Shown here in pieces: positions 34,635 to 43,018 of a stretch of DNA of 64,000 nt (position 1 is its first letter; each line of letters begins with the position of its first letter). The translations under genes were made by a program, and so were the position numbers. This stretch comes from WHTI01 sp963756365 (GTDB taxonomy: Bacteria; Actinomycetota; CADDZG01; WHSQ01). The stretch lies in contig CAVWNF010000003.1 of NCBI GenBank assembly GCA_963756365.1, positions 2,294,001 to 2,358,000 on the forward strand. Direction: 5' to 3'. Below the pieces are notes generated by a model. It saw nothing but the letters and a program-made list of their open reading frames with translations. It made no database searches and had not been told where the DNA came from.

Positions 34635-36822
34635 CAGGGCATCGTAGCCGACATATGACGAGCGAACCCGCCTTCGTGAACGGACCGAGCCTCCTCGAGA
34701 GAGAGCTTCACCGAACCGAACTCGATCTCGGTCGCCACCCGTCGTTCCGATCACCACTGCTTCGATCCCACGAGCGCGCGCTCCCTCGATCAGGCGGTCG
34801 CTATCGACTGGGGAACAGGACACCACGGCCCGAGACGGCGACTCGGAGAAGAGCAAGCGATGCGCTTCGAGGGCAGGGTCGAGATCCACGGAGGCCCCGA
34901 TATCGCCAGCGAGCGCCGATTCGAGCAGCGCGACCGCTAGTCCACCATCCGCGGGATCGTGCGCGGATGACAGAAGAGCCGCCGAAGAAAGGAGCGTCTC
35001 GATGAGGGCCGCCTCGCGCTCGATATCGAGCCGAGGAGGCTTCCCGCCTACGACCGAGTGGACGACCTTCGAATACTCGCTGCCGCCGAAGTCCCCCGGA
35101 TCGGTTGCGCCCAGCAAGACGATGTCATCGCCCGCCCACGCGAATCCTTTGGGGATAGCCCTCGATGCATCGTCGAGGATCCCCAACATCCCGATCACGG
35201 GCGTGGGATAGATGGCCCGCCCGTTGGTCTCGTTGTAGAACGACACGTTCCCACCGGTCACCGGCGTGCCGAGGGATCTACATGCATCTCCGATCCCGCG
35301 CACCGCTTCGACGAACTGCCACATCACATCTGGCTTCTCCGGATTGCCGAAGTTCAGGCAGTTCGTGACCGCAGCGGGACGGGCCCCCGTACAGGCGACG
35401 TTGCGAGCTGCCTCAGCGACCGCCAGGCGCGCTCCCTCGTAGGGATCGAGATAGCAGTAACGGGAGTTCCCGTCGGTCGTGATCGCCACCGCTTCATCTC
35501 GATCAGGGAGGCGGATCACCGCGGCGTCGGAGCCGGGGCCTTGGACCGTGCCGAGGAAGATCATGTGGTCGTACTGCGACCACGCCCACCGTTTGGACGC
35601 GGTGCCCGGTGAACCCAACACGGCCACGACCGCCTCACGAAGATCGGCGTGGCGCGCCGGCCCCGTCATCAGAACTCTGGAGTTCGTCGAGCCATCCAGG
35701 GCGCTCGTGGTGCCGGTCGTACGCGGGTCCTTCCTCGGCAAGTGCATCGGCAGGAACATCGGCGACGACCTCACCCGCCGAGCTGATGGTGACGTTGCCG
35801 GTGTTGGTGATGGTGCCGATCACCCTCGCTTCGAGTTCCCACTTGGAACAGACCGCGAGGACAGCCTCGACGCGATGAGGTTCGACCACCGCGAGCATCC
35901 GTTCTTGCGACTCGGAGATCATCACCTCGAAGGGCTCCATGCCAGGTTCGCGGAGGTGCACCTGACCCAGATCGACATCGATCCCCGTCGTTGCCTTGGA
36001 GGTCATCTCGCATGTCGGACACGAGATCCCACCCGCGCCGAGGTCCTGGAACCCAACGACCAGGCCCTCGCGGATCAGCTCGAGCGATGCCTCGATCAGG
36101 AGCTTCTCGGTGAACGGGTCGCCAACCTGAACGGACGGGCGTTTATCGAGCGAGTCCTCATCGAACTCTGCGGAGGCGAGCACGCTCGCGCCACCGATCC
36201 CATCGCGACCCGTCGCCGAGCCGAACAGGACCGCCGCGTTCCCGGGTCCCTCTCCTCGTCCGTGCATGAGGTGGTCCTCGACGATCCCGAGGCAGGCCAC
36301 GTTCACGAGTGGGTTCTCTGCGTAGCAGTCCTCGAACACGATCTCTCCGCCGACCGTTGGCACCCCGATCGAGTTGCCGTACGACGAGATCCCGTGGACG
36401 ACCCCGTCGATCAACCAGCGGGTGTGTGGATCGTCGGGGGGGCCGAACCTCAGAGAATCTAGGAGTGCGATCGGTCGAGCCCCCATCGAGAGGATGTCCC
36501 TCACGATCCCGCCGATGCCCGTGGCCGCGCCGTTGAACGGCTCCACGAAAGACGGGTGGTTGTGCGACTCGATCTTCCACGCGACCGCCACCCCGGGAGC
36601 GACTTCGATGATCCCGGCCCCCTCGCCGGGACCAACGAGGATGCGTTCACCCTCAGTCGGGAGGTTCTTCAGATGGTTCCGGCTCGACTTGTACGAGCAA
36701 TGCTCGCTCCACATGACCGAGAACATCGCGAGTTCCGTGTACGAGGGTTCGCGCCCGAGACGCTCGACTATCTGATCGAACTCCTCGTCGGTGAGACCGA
36801 GGTCGCGGTGAAGTGAACTCAC
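34634..36822 (-). CDS. purL: Phosphoribosylformylglycinamidine synthase subunit PurL, two frameshifts
   Basis: PurL is the synthetase subunit that works with PurS and PurQ. The first half runs ELAMFSVMWSEHCSYKSSR, the KIESHNHPSFVEPFNGAATG block, GNSIGVPTVGGE and FQDLGAGGISCPTCEM. Near 35665 the frame shifts by one base to the second half (KRWAWSQYDHMIFLGTVQGPGSDAAV, NCLNFGNPEKPDV, GGNVSFYNET, HDPADGGLAVALLE). A second shift near 34740 restores the conserved end, IEFGSVKLSLEEARSVHEGGFA. It stops at 34636, overlapping purF. Joined length is about 729 residues, as expected for the small-type PurL. Its start overlaps purQ by 4 nt. Both shifts have the same sense. Confidence 0.93.
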
Positions 36823-37505
36823 GCCGAAACCCGGGTCCCTTCAGCGATGTGATCGAGGATGCTGCCGAGGATCACTGCACCATCGGCCGACCCCAACAAC
36901 GTTTCACACGCGCGCTCCGGGTGTGGCATCAGACCGAAGACGTTGCCTGCCTCGTTGCAGATACCGGCCGCGTCTTCGAGCGAGCCGTTCGGGTTGGCGG
37001 CATAGCGGAGAACGATCTGATCGCGCTCGATCATCCTCTCTCTGGTCGAATCATCCACGTACCAGTTGCCCTCGAAGTGATTGATCGGGATCCGAAGGAT
37101 CTGGCCCTTCTGAGCACGCCGGGTGAACGGTGAATCATTCACGTCCACCCGAAGCTCGGTCCAGTCGCAGATGAACTTCAAGCCAGCGTTCTTGCGCAGC
37201 GCGCCAGGAAGCAGTCCCGCTTCGCAGAGGATCTGGAATCCGTTGCAGATCCCTAGAACGAGTCCGCCGGTTGCCGCATGCTCTTCAACCGCCGGCATGA
37301 CCGGCGAGAACCTGGCGATAGCACCCGTTCTCAGGTAGTCGCCGTGAGCGAACCCTCCGGGAAGGACAACAAGATCGACGGCCGGGAGGTCCTTATCGGC
37401 GTGCCAGATCATCTGCACTTCGGCACCTAGATCCCTGAACGCTCGAACGCAATCCCGTTCGCAATTCGAACCAGGAAACAGGACGACACCAACGCGGGCG
37501 CTCAT
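36819..37505 (-). CDS. purQ: Phosphoribosylformylglycinamidine synthase glutaminase subunit PurQ
   Basis: A 228-residue class I glutaminase that supplies ammonia to PurL. The nucleophile is in LVLGICNGFQ, with the histidine and glutamate in MPHPERACE. The first strand, VGVVLFPGSNCERD, is typical of PurQ. ATG at 37505 was chosen because it starts the conserved first strand and overlaps the purS stop by 4 nt. A longer frame upstream runs through purS and is unlikely. Its own stop overlaps the purL start, so the three subunits are coupled. Confidence 0.96.
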   Translation of the reverse strand: MSARVGVVLFPGSNCERDCVRAFRDLGAEVQMIWHADKDLPAVDLVVLPGGFAHGDYLRTGAIARFSPVMPAVEEHAATGGLVLGICNGFQILCEAGLLPGALRKNAGLKFICDWTELRVDVNDSPFTRRAQKGQILRIPINHFEGNWYVDDSTRERMIERDQIVLRYAANPNGSLEDAAGICNEAGNVFGLMPHPERACETLLGSADGAVILGSILDHIAEGTRVSA

Positions 37506-37747
37506 GTCACCGTTACCTCGAATGCTTCGATAACCGTGTTGGCAAGCAGACGGTCGCACATGTCTTCGACGCGCTTCCGAGCGTCGTCTAGATCATCCGC
37601 ATCGAGCTCCAGCGTGATGCGCTTGCCGACCCGCACCTCTCCGACACCTTCGTAACCAAGAGCCGGAAGTGCCCGCTCGATGGTCTGGCCCTGAGGATCG
37701 GAGATGCCGTCCTTCAACATCACCGAGATCTCGGCGGTGTACCTCAT
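37502..37747 (-). CDS. purS: Phosphoribosylformylglycinamidine synthase subunit PurS
   Basis: An 81-residue subunit that bridges PurQ and PurL. It reads as the normal short form: VMLKDGISDPQGQTIERALPALGYEGV, then VRVGKRITLELDADD and a final LLANTVIEAFEV. The ATG at 37747 overlaps the stop of the Yip1-like gene by 4 nt, and its stop overlaps the purQ start. It is a textbook gene of the S-Q-L type of FGAM synthase found outside gamma-proteobacteria. Confidence 0.96.
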   Translation of the reverse strand: MRYTAEISVMLKDGISDPQGQTIERALPALGYEGVGEVRVGKRITLELDADDLDDARKRVEDMCDRLLANTVIEAFEVTVT

Positions 37748-38448
37748 GACAGTGTCTCCGACAGTGCGAGCGCACCCGCGATGAACGCCGCCACCAGCGC
37801 GGCCAGGCAGAGACCTCCGACAGCCACCCCGACGGTCGAGCGGCCGACCCGAACATCTGCAGCCACTTCGGTTCCTTTCACGAACAGATAGAGGGACCAG
37901 AACACGAGTGCTAGGGCGATCGCTATCGAGAAGGCCGCCCACGCGGTCGACAGTGAATCTCCGAGGCTATCGGTGGTGAACGAGCCCGGCCCCACGATCA
38001 GAAGATCGAGGGGCAACAGGATGAAGCCTCCCAGCACTTGCGGGAACCATGCCGCCCCCCACACGATCCGGAGATCCCTGCGGGACGCTCGAGCGTGCAT
38101 CGCGCCATAGGTGATGGGTCCTACTCGGCCCCAGAGGAATAACGCGATCAGGGCGAGGATCGAGCCAAGGGCGAGAGCGAGTCCCAGATTCAGCCACGAG
38201 AAATCCTCTGCGGGCACCTGGCGTCGATCAAGCATGCCGCCAACCTTCAGCCACGTCGCCATCAGCGATGCGCCCCCAAGAGCGGTCAGTACGGTCGGCG
38301 CATACCCCTCATCGGGGGTCGCGTCATCACGGGCTCGCTCGTTGGCGATCTCGATCGCACCGGCGAAACCATCCTCGGGACGGAGAAGGATCGATCTCAG
38401 GGTCGAGCCGAGCCGGGTTGGATCCGCGCTCGCCGTGCGCGCTGTCAT
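37744..38448 (-). CDS. Yip1-family-like membrane protein inside purine operon
   Basis: A 234-residue protein with about five hydrophobic helices: TALGGASLMATWLKVGGML, LALALGSILALIALFLWG, VLGGFILLPLDLLIVG, AAFSIAIALALVFWSLYLFV and the last GVAVGGLCLAALVAAFIAGALAL. The N-terminal cytoplasmic part (LRSILLRPEDGFAGAIEIANERAR) and the helix order look like bacterial Yip1/DUF-type membrane proteins. It is joined by 4-nt overlaps to purC upstream and purS downstream, so it must be made with the purine enzymes. Its role there is unknown; no such subunit is known for the pathway. Confidence 0.62.
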   Translation of the reverse strand: MTARTASADPTRLGSTLRSILLRPEDGFAGAIEIANERARDDATPDEGYAPTVLTALGGASLMATWLKVGGMLDRRQVPAEDFSWLNLGLALALGSILALIALFLWGRVGPITYGAMHARASRRDLRIVWGAAWFPQVLGGFILLPLDLLIVGPGSFTTDSLGDSLSTAWAAFSIAIALALVFWSLYLFVKGTEVAADVRVGRSTVGVAVGGLCLAALVAAFIAGALALSETLS

Positions 38449-39320
38449 CCCGAAACAACCTCTCGCCAGTTGTCGAAGTTGCTCTCGGTGATGCGCTCGT
38501 ACGCCTCGATGTAACGGATGCTGGTCGCGGAAACGACCTCAGCAGGAAGTTCGGGAGGGGGCGGTGAGTGATCCCAGCCCGTCGAATCAAGCCAGTCCCT
38601 GACGAACTGCTTGTCGAAAGATGGTTGCGGGCCACCCGGCTCGTACTCGGCTGCGGGCCAGAAACGGCTCGAGTCTGGAGTGAGCGCCTCGTCGATCAGG
38701 ACCACCTCATCGTCGGCGAGCCCGAACTCGAACTTCGTGTCTGCGATCACTACACCTCGATCGCGGGCTTGGTTGGAAGCGAAGCGGTACAACCCAAGCG
38801 CGTAGGAGCGTGCTGTTTCGTAGTGCTCGCCAACGATCTCGGCGGCCTCGGCCTCGGTGATGTTCTCGTCGTGACCCGAGGTGGCCTTCGTCGCAGGGGT
38901 AACGATCGGTTCGGGCAGCGGAGCGGACTCCTCGAGTCCGTCTGGCAGCACGTGACCGCAGATCGCTCCCGACGATCTGTAGTCGCGCCAGCCCGACCCG
39001 GACAGGTAGCCGCGCACGACGAACTCAACCGCGAACGGCTCGGCGCGACGGCACAGCATCGAGCGCCCCGCGAGGTCATCCATCCCAACGTCGGGGATGT
39101 CAGAACTCCGCACCGACAACATGTGGTTGGGGCAGACGTGAGTCGTCGCGGTGAACCAGTGATGTGAGAGTCCGGTGAGTACCTTCCCCTTGTCGGGGAT
39201 CGGTTGTCCGAGGATGCAGTCGTACGCACTGATGCGGTCGGTAGCCACCAGAACCAGGTCATCTCCAGAGGAGAAGATCTCGCGCACCTTGCCCGAAGCA
39301 AGGTGACGGGTGTTCCCCAC
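38445..39320 (-). CDS. purC: Phosphoribosylaminoimidazole-succinocarboxamide synthase PurC
   Basis: A 291-residue ATP-dependent ligase that joins aspartate to CAIR. Motifs are GKVREIFSSGDDLVLVATDRISAYD at the start, PFAVEFVVRGYLSGSGW, ADTKFEFGLADD and LIDEALTPDSSRFWPA. The length is like the longer actinobacterial/yeast-type enzyme. The start overlaps the purB stop by one base, and the stop overlaps the next membrane-protein start by 4 nt. It forms one continuous chain of purB-purC-membrane protein-purS-purQ-purL-purF. Confidence 0.96.
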   Translation of the reverse strand: MGNTRHLASGKVREIFSSGDDLVLVATDRISAYDCILGQPIPDKGKVLTGLSHHWFTATTHVCPNHMLSVRSSDIPDVGMDDLAGRSMLCRRAEPFAVEFVVRGYLSGSGWRDYRSSGAICGHVLPDGLEESAPLPEPIVTPATKATSGHDENITEAEAAEIVGEHYETARSYALGLYRFASNQARDRGVVIADTKFEFGLADDEVVLIDEALTPDSSRFWPAAEYEPGGPQPSFDKQFVRDWLDSTGWDHSPPPPELPAEVVSATSIRYIEAYERITESNFDNWREVVSG

Positions 39321-40642
39321 TACAGCTCCTCCAGACGCCGGAAGACGGTATCCAGGTTCCCAAGATAGCGGTCAGGGCGGAAGCAGGCGTCGATCTCAGC
39401 TCCATCTAGGTGCTCAAGCACGTCCTTGTCCGCCTTAAGAAGGTCACTCAGTTGAGCTTGGGTGTCCCAGGCCGTCATCGCGTTGCGCTGGACGAGGGCA
39501 TATGCCTCCTCGCGCTGAAGTGTTCCCTTGGACAGCAATGCGGTGAGAACACTCTGGGAATGGACGAGTCCCATCGAAGCGTCGAGGTTGGCTTGCATGC
39601 GATCCGCATCTACCACCAGACCCTCGATCACCCACCGCATCTTCTCGAGCATGTAATCGAGAAGAGCGCAGGCGTCGGCAAACGTCACCCGTTCGACCGA
39701 CGAATGTGAGATGTCGCGCTCGTGCCACAACGCAACGTTCTCGTATCCGGTGGTTGCATACGCGCGCAGCAATCGAGCTAGTCCGCAGATGCGCTCGCAT
39801 ACGACCGGATTCTTCTTGTGCGGCATCGCCGACGAGCCCTTCTGCCCCTCGGCGAAGGGTTCCTGTACCTCACGGACCTCGGTTCGTTGAAGGTGACGTA
39901 TCTCTTGTGCGAAGCGTTCGAGCGAGGCACCGACGAGTGCGATAACTCCGAGGAACTCGGCATGCCTGTCGCGGGGGATCACTTGGGTTGCTGACGGTTC
40001 GACCCCGAGACCGAGACGTTCGCAAACGAACGATTCGACTTCGGGATGCAGTTGGGAGTAGGTACCAACCGCGCCCGACAACTTCCCGAACGCAACCTGA
40101 TCGCGCGCTCGACGCATCCTGTCGCGATCGCGGTCCAGCTCGAACGTCCACCCGGCGAGTTTGAGGCCGAACGTCGTGGGCTCCGCGTGGACGCCGTGCG
40201 TGCGCCCCGCCATCAGCGTTTCCTTGTGTTCCAACGCCTTCTTGCGGACGGTCTCGGTTAGGCGTCCGATCCCTTCGACCAGCAGATCGCCAGCGTCTCG
40301 GAGCGCCACGGCGTTCGCGGTATCGACCACATCGGAGGAGGTCATCCCGTAATGGATGTGGCGTCCCGCTGCACCTACGTTCTCGCGGACGTTCTCGACG
40401 AACGCGACGACATCGTGATGGCGAACGGCCTCGATCTCATCGATCCGGGCGACGTCGAACGCGGCCCTCTCCTTGATCTCGGAAAGGTCCTCGACGGGCA
40501 CCTCCTCGAGGCGGACACGGGCCTCGACGGCAAGGATCTCAACCTCAAGCCATCGAGAGAACTTCGCCCGCTCCGAGAAGATCGCCGCCATCTCTTCACG
40601 GCTATACCTGGGGATCACGCCCGCATCGTACTTTGTAGACAT
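39320..40642 (-). CDS. purB: Adenylosuccinate lyase PurB
   Basis: A 440-residue lyase used twice in purine synthesis (SAICAR and adenylosuccinate cleavage). The fumarase-superfamily signature GSSAMPHKKNPVVCERI is present, along with HYGMTSSDVVDTANAV and GRTHGVHAEPTTFG. The ATG at 40642 overlaps the start codon of the divergent methyltransferase gene. A GTG at 40618, just before IPRYSREEMAAIF, lines up better with typical enzyme N-termini and may be the real start. It is the first gene of the seven-gene run ending at purF. Confidence 0.95.
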   Translation of the reverse strand: MSTKYDAGVIPRYSREEMAAIFSERAKFSRWLEVEILAVEARVRLEEVPVEDLSEIKERAAFDVARIDEIEAVRHHDVVAFVENVRENVGAAGRHIHYGMTSSDVVDTANAVALRDAGDLLVEGIGRLTETVRKKALEHKETLMAGRTHGVHAEPTTFGLKLAGWTFELDRDRDRMRRARDQVAFGKLSGAVGTYSQLHPEVESFVCERLGLGVEPSATQVIPRDRHAEFLGVIALVGASLERFAQEIRHLQRTEVREVQEPFAEGQKGSSAMPHKKNPVVCERICGLARLLRAYATTGYENVALWHERDISHSSVERVTFADACALLDYMLEKMRWVIEGLVVDADRMQANLDASMGLVHSQSVLTALLSKGTLQREEAYALVQRNAMTAWDTQAQLSDLLKADKDVLEHLDGAEIDACFRPDRYLGNLDTVFRRLEEL

Positions 40643-41405
40643 GAGTGGTTCCGTGTCCTTCGATCGAGCAGCTGCCTATTACGACAAGACCAGAGCACTG
40701 GGCGAGGACGCCCAGCGAGCACTGACCGCTCTGCTCTCTAGAGAGCTCGATGGCAGGACCAGGACCCTGGAGATCGGGATCGGGACGGGCCGGATCGGGG
40801 TCCCCTTACATGCCGCCGGGATCCCTGTGACCGGCATCGACCTCTCCCGTCCGATGCTCGACGTCCTCGCGGACAAAGACCCATCTCTGCCCCTCGCTAT
40901 CGGTGATGCGACCCTGCTCCCGTGGAGCGACGGCGCGTTCGATTCCGGGATCGCTTGTCACGTCTTTCATCTGATCCCGAACTGGCTGGACGCGGTCGCC
41001 GAACTCGTCCGCGTGATGCGCCCCGGGGCCAGGATCGTTGCCGAGGTCGGCAACTGGGGCCACTCCGGCTGGAACGCCTTGCAGGAACGCCTCGCCTCGG
41101 AAGCTGGCATATCGAGCCGCTTCCCAGGAGCGAATTCTGCTGAAGAGGTCGATGGGGCGTTCGCCTCGCACGGGGCCACCGTCAGGGTTCTCGAGGTCAT
41201 CACCGACCGACGCACACTCAACTACTCGGAGTTGCTTGAGAGCTTCGCTTCGGGTCAATGGTCGTGGACCTGGGCTGCCGACGAGGACACCTTGCGAGCA
41301 GCAACCGAGCGAACACGGGCGTGGGCTGAAGGGGAGTACGGGGACCTGGACGCGGACGTCGAGCACACCCTCGATACCTCGTGGCGGACCTACGATCTCG
41401 TCTGA
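40641..41405 (+). CDS. Class I SAM-dependent methyltransferase
   Basis: A 254-residue methyltransferase. The SAM-binding motif I is TLEIGIGTGRIGVPL, motif II has GIDLSRPMLDVL, and the following GDATLLPWSDGAFD is the acidic post-II region. The sequence begins like typical members (SFDRAAAYYDKTRALGEDAQRALTALL). A GTG at 40653 just before SFDRAAAYYD is an alternative start. It is on the opposite strand between the two purine runs and starts back-to-back with purB. Substrate unknown. The C-terminal half has many tryptophans (FASGQWSWTWAADEDTL). Confidence 0.85.
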   Translation: MSGSVSFDRAAAYYDKTRALGEDAQRALTALLSRELDGRTRTLEIGIGTGRIGVPLHAAGIPVTGIDLSRPMLDVLADKDPSLPLAIGDATLLPWSDGAFDSGIACHVFHLIPNWLDAVAELVRVMRPGARIVAEVGNWGHSGWNALQERLASEAGISSRFPGANSAEEVDGAFASHGATVRVLEVITDRRTLNYSELLESFASGQWSWTWAADEDTLRAATERTRAWAEGEYGDLDADVEHTLDTSWRTYDLV

Positions 41406-41447
41406 ACGAACCAGCTCGTCCGAACGAACTAGCTCGCCTGAACGATC
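41403..41447. repeat. Imperfect 18-nt tandem repeat at methyltransferase/purK 3' ends
   Basis: TGAACGAACCAGCTCGTC (41403-41420) is followed directly by CGAACGAACTAGCTCGCC (41421-41438, three mismatches) and a partial third copy, TGAACGATC. The stops of two convergent genes, at 41405 and 41429, both fall inside it. Confidence 0.6.
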
Positions 41448-42517
41448 TTCTCGATCATGTCCATCCGCTCCTTGAGCTCCTCGGGAGATCCTGCCGTGAC
41501 GTTCACGTGCCCGAGCTTCCTGTTAGGCCGCGGCGACTTCCCGTACAGGTGAACGTGTCCTCCGGCCGCCAGTAGCTCATCGGTGGGGGGAACCTCTCCG
41601 ATCAGGTTGACCATGGCGGCGTATCCCCGCACCGACGGATCGCCGAGAGGTAGTCCGAGGATGCCGCGCAGATGATTCTCGAACTGGGACGTCTCGGCAC
41701 CATCGATGGTCCAGTGACCCGAGTTGTGCACGCGTGGCGCGATCTCGTTCCCGTACAGGATCCCGTCCTTCTCGAAGAGTTCGATCGCCAGAACCCCCTG
41801 ATAGTCGAAGCCTTCGAGGATCCGACGGACGTGGCTCTCGGCTTGGTCTACGAGGTCTTGAGTGAGCGACGGAGCTGGGGCGATCGAGGTTCGGAGGATG
41901 CCGTCGGCATGCCGGTTCTCGGTGGGTGGGTAGTAGGCGATCTCGCCACTCGAAGTGCGCGCCGCGATCATGGACAGCTCTCGATCGAAGTCGATCCGTT
42001 CCTCAAGGATGCAATCGACCCTTCCTAGGTCGTCCCACGCGTCCGCACGAGGGGTCGCGACGACTACCTGACCCTTGCCGTCGTATCCCCCACCTCGCGT
42101 TTTGAGGATGGCGGGTGTTCCTACGATCCTCACGGCGTCCTCGAGCGTGTGCTCAGCATCGACCCGAACGAACCTCGGGGTGGGGATCTCGAGCCCACCG
42201 AACATCTCTTTCTCTGCGAGACGGTCTTGAGCGATCTCGAGGATGTCGGGTGATGGATGGACCGGCACCGTGGAGGCGACCCGGCGGGCAGAACTCGCCG
42301 GTACCTGTTCGAACTCGTAGGTGACAACGTCGCACCCGGTCGAGAACCGGTCGAGGGCCTCGTTGTCATCGAATGGCGCGGTGATGACCTCGGCCAGCGG
42401 CGCGGTCGGCGGGTCGTCCGAGGGATCGAGTGCCTTCACCGACAGTCCGAGTGGATATCCGGCCAGAGCAAGCATCCGTCCAAGTTGCCCGGCTCCCAGC
42501 ACACCGACGGTGGTCAC
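41429..42517 (-). CDS. purK: N5-carboxyaminoimidazole ribonucleotide synthase PurK
   Basis: A 362-residue ATP-grasp ligase that carboxylates AIR with bicarbonate. The Rossmann-like N-terminus is VGVLGAGQLGRMLALAG. ATP-grasp blocks include PAILKTRGGGYDGKGQ, CILEERIDFDRELSMIAARTSSGEIAYYPPTENRH and YGNEIAPRVHNSGHWTIDGAETSQFENHLRG. It precedes the usual C-terminal NLIGEVP. It is 12 nt downstream of purE on the same strand. The very end (EKIVQAS) lies in the tandem repeat described separately. Confidence 0.96.
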   Translation of the reverse strand: MTTVGVLGAGQLGRMLALAGYPLGLSVKALDPSDDPPTAPLAEVITAPFDDNEALDRFSTGCDVVTYEFEQVPASSARRVASTVPVHPSPDILEIAQDRLAEKEMFGGLEIPTPRFVRVDAEHTLEDAVRIVGTPAILKTRGGGYDGKGQVVVATPRADAWDDLGRVDCILEERIDFDRELSMIAARTSSGEIAYYPPTENRHADGILRTSIAPAPSLTQDLVDQAESHVRRILEGFDYQGVLAIELFEKDGILYGNEIAPRVHNSGHWTIDGAETSQFENHLRGILGLPLGDPSVRGYAAMVNLIGEVPPTDELLAAGGHVHLYGKSPRPNRKLGHVNVTAGSPEELKERMDMIEKIVQAS

Positions 42518-42529
42518 AGCCTGATCCCT

Positions 42530-43018
42530 CTATCCCCTGGGATCTGGGTTATCGAGCACGCTTTGGGTCTGGGTCTCGATGTGTTCGTTCACTCGGTCGC
42601 GGTACTCGGGATGAGAGCGGGCGACGATGCGGGCTGCTAGGTGCCCCGCGTTCACCGCTCCGGCGACACCGATCGCGAGGGTTCCAACGGGCACCCCTCC
42701 GGGCATCTGGGCGATCGAAAGGAGCGAATCGACGCCCTTCAGCGCCTTGGACTCGATCGGTACGCCCAAGACGGGCAACGAGGTCTTCGCGGCGGTCATC
42801 CCCGGCAGATGGGCGGCACCCCCGGCCCCCGCGACGATCACCTCGAGACCCTTCGCTTCGGCCTGCTCCGCGTACTCGAACAGAAGATCGGGCGTGCGAT
42901 GCGCAGAGACGATCTGGACCTCATAGGGGATCCCGAGCGCATCGAGGACCTTCGCTGTGTTCTCCATCGTGGGCCAGTCGGACTTGGACCCCATGATGAT
43001 CCCGACCAACGCGCTCAT
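42530..43018 (-). CDS. purE: N5-carboxyaminoimidazole ribonucleotide mutase PurE
   Basis: A 162-residue class I PurE that isomerises N5-CAIR to CAIR. The signature is VGIIMGSKSDWPTM, with VSAHRTPDLLFEYA and VAGAGGAAHLPGMTAAKTSLPVLGVP. ATG at 43018 overlaps the true purD stop by 4 nt (ATGA). An open frame extends upstream into purD, but that is not a fusion; purD ends in another frame. purK follows 12 nt downstream. Confidence 0.96.
   Translation of the reverse strand: MSALVGIIMGSKSDWPTMENTAKVLDALGIPYEVQIVSAHRTPDLLFEYAEQAEAKGLEVIVAGAGGAAHLPGMTAAKTSLPVLGVPIESKALKGVDSLLSIAQMPGGVPVGTLAIGVAGAVNAGHLAARIVARSHPEYRDRVNEHIETQTQSVLDNPDPRG

Noticed and set aside
33186..35774. A single 862-codon PurL-PurF fusion protein
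   Set aside because: PurF needs a free N-terminal cysteine, and the true PurL end and stop exist in another frame overlapping the purF ATG. The join is explained by a one-base shift near 34740.
35479..36462. A 327-codon plus-strand gene across purL
   Set aside because: It is antisense to well-conserved PurL sequence, has a compositionally biased product without recognisable domains, and has no ribosome binding site.
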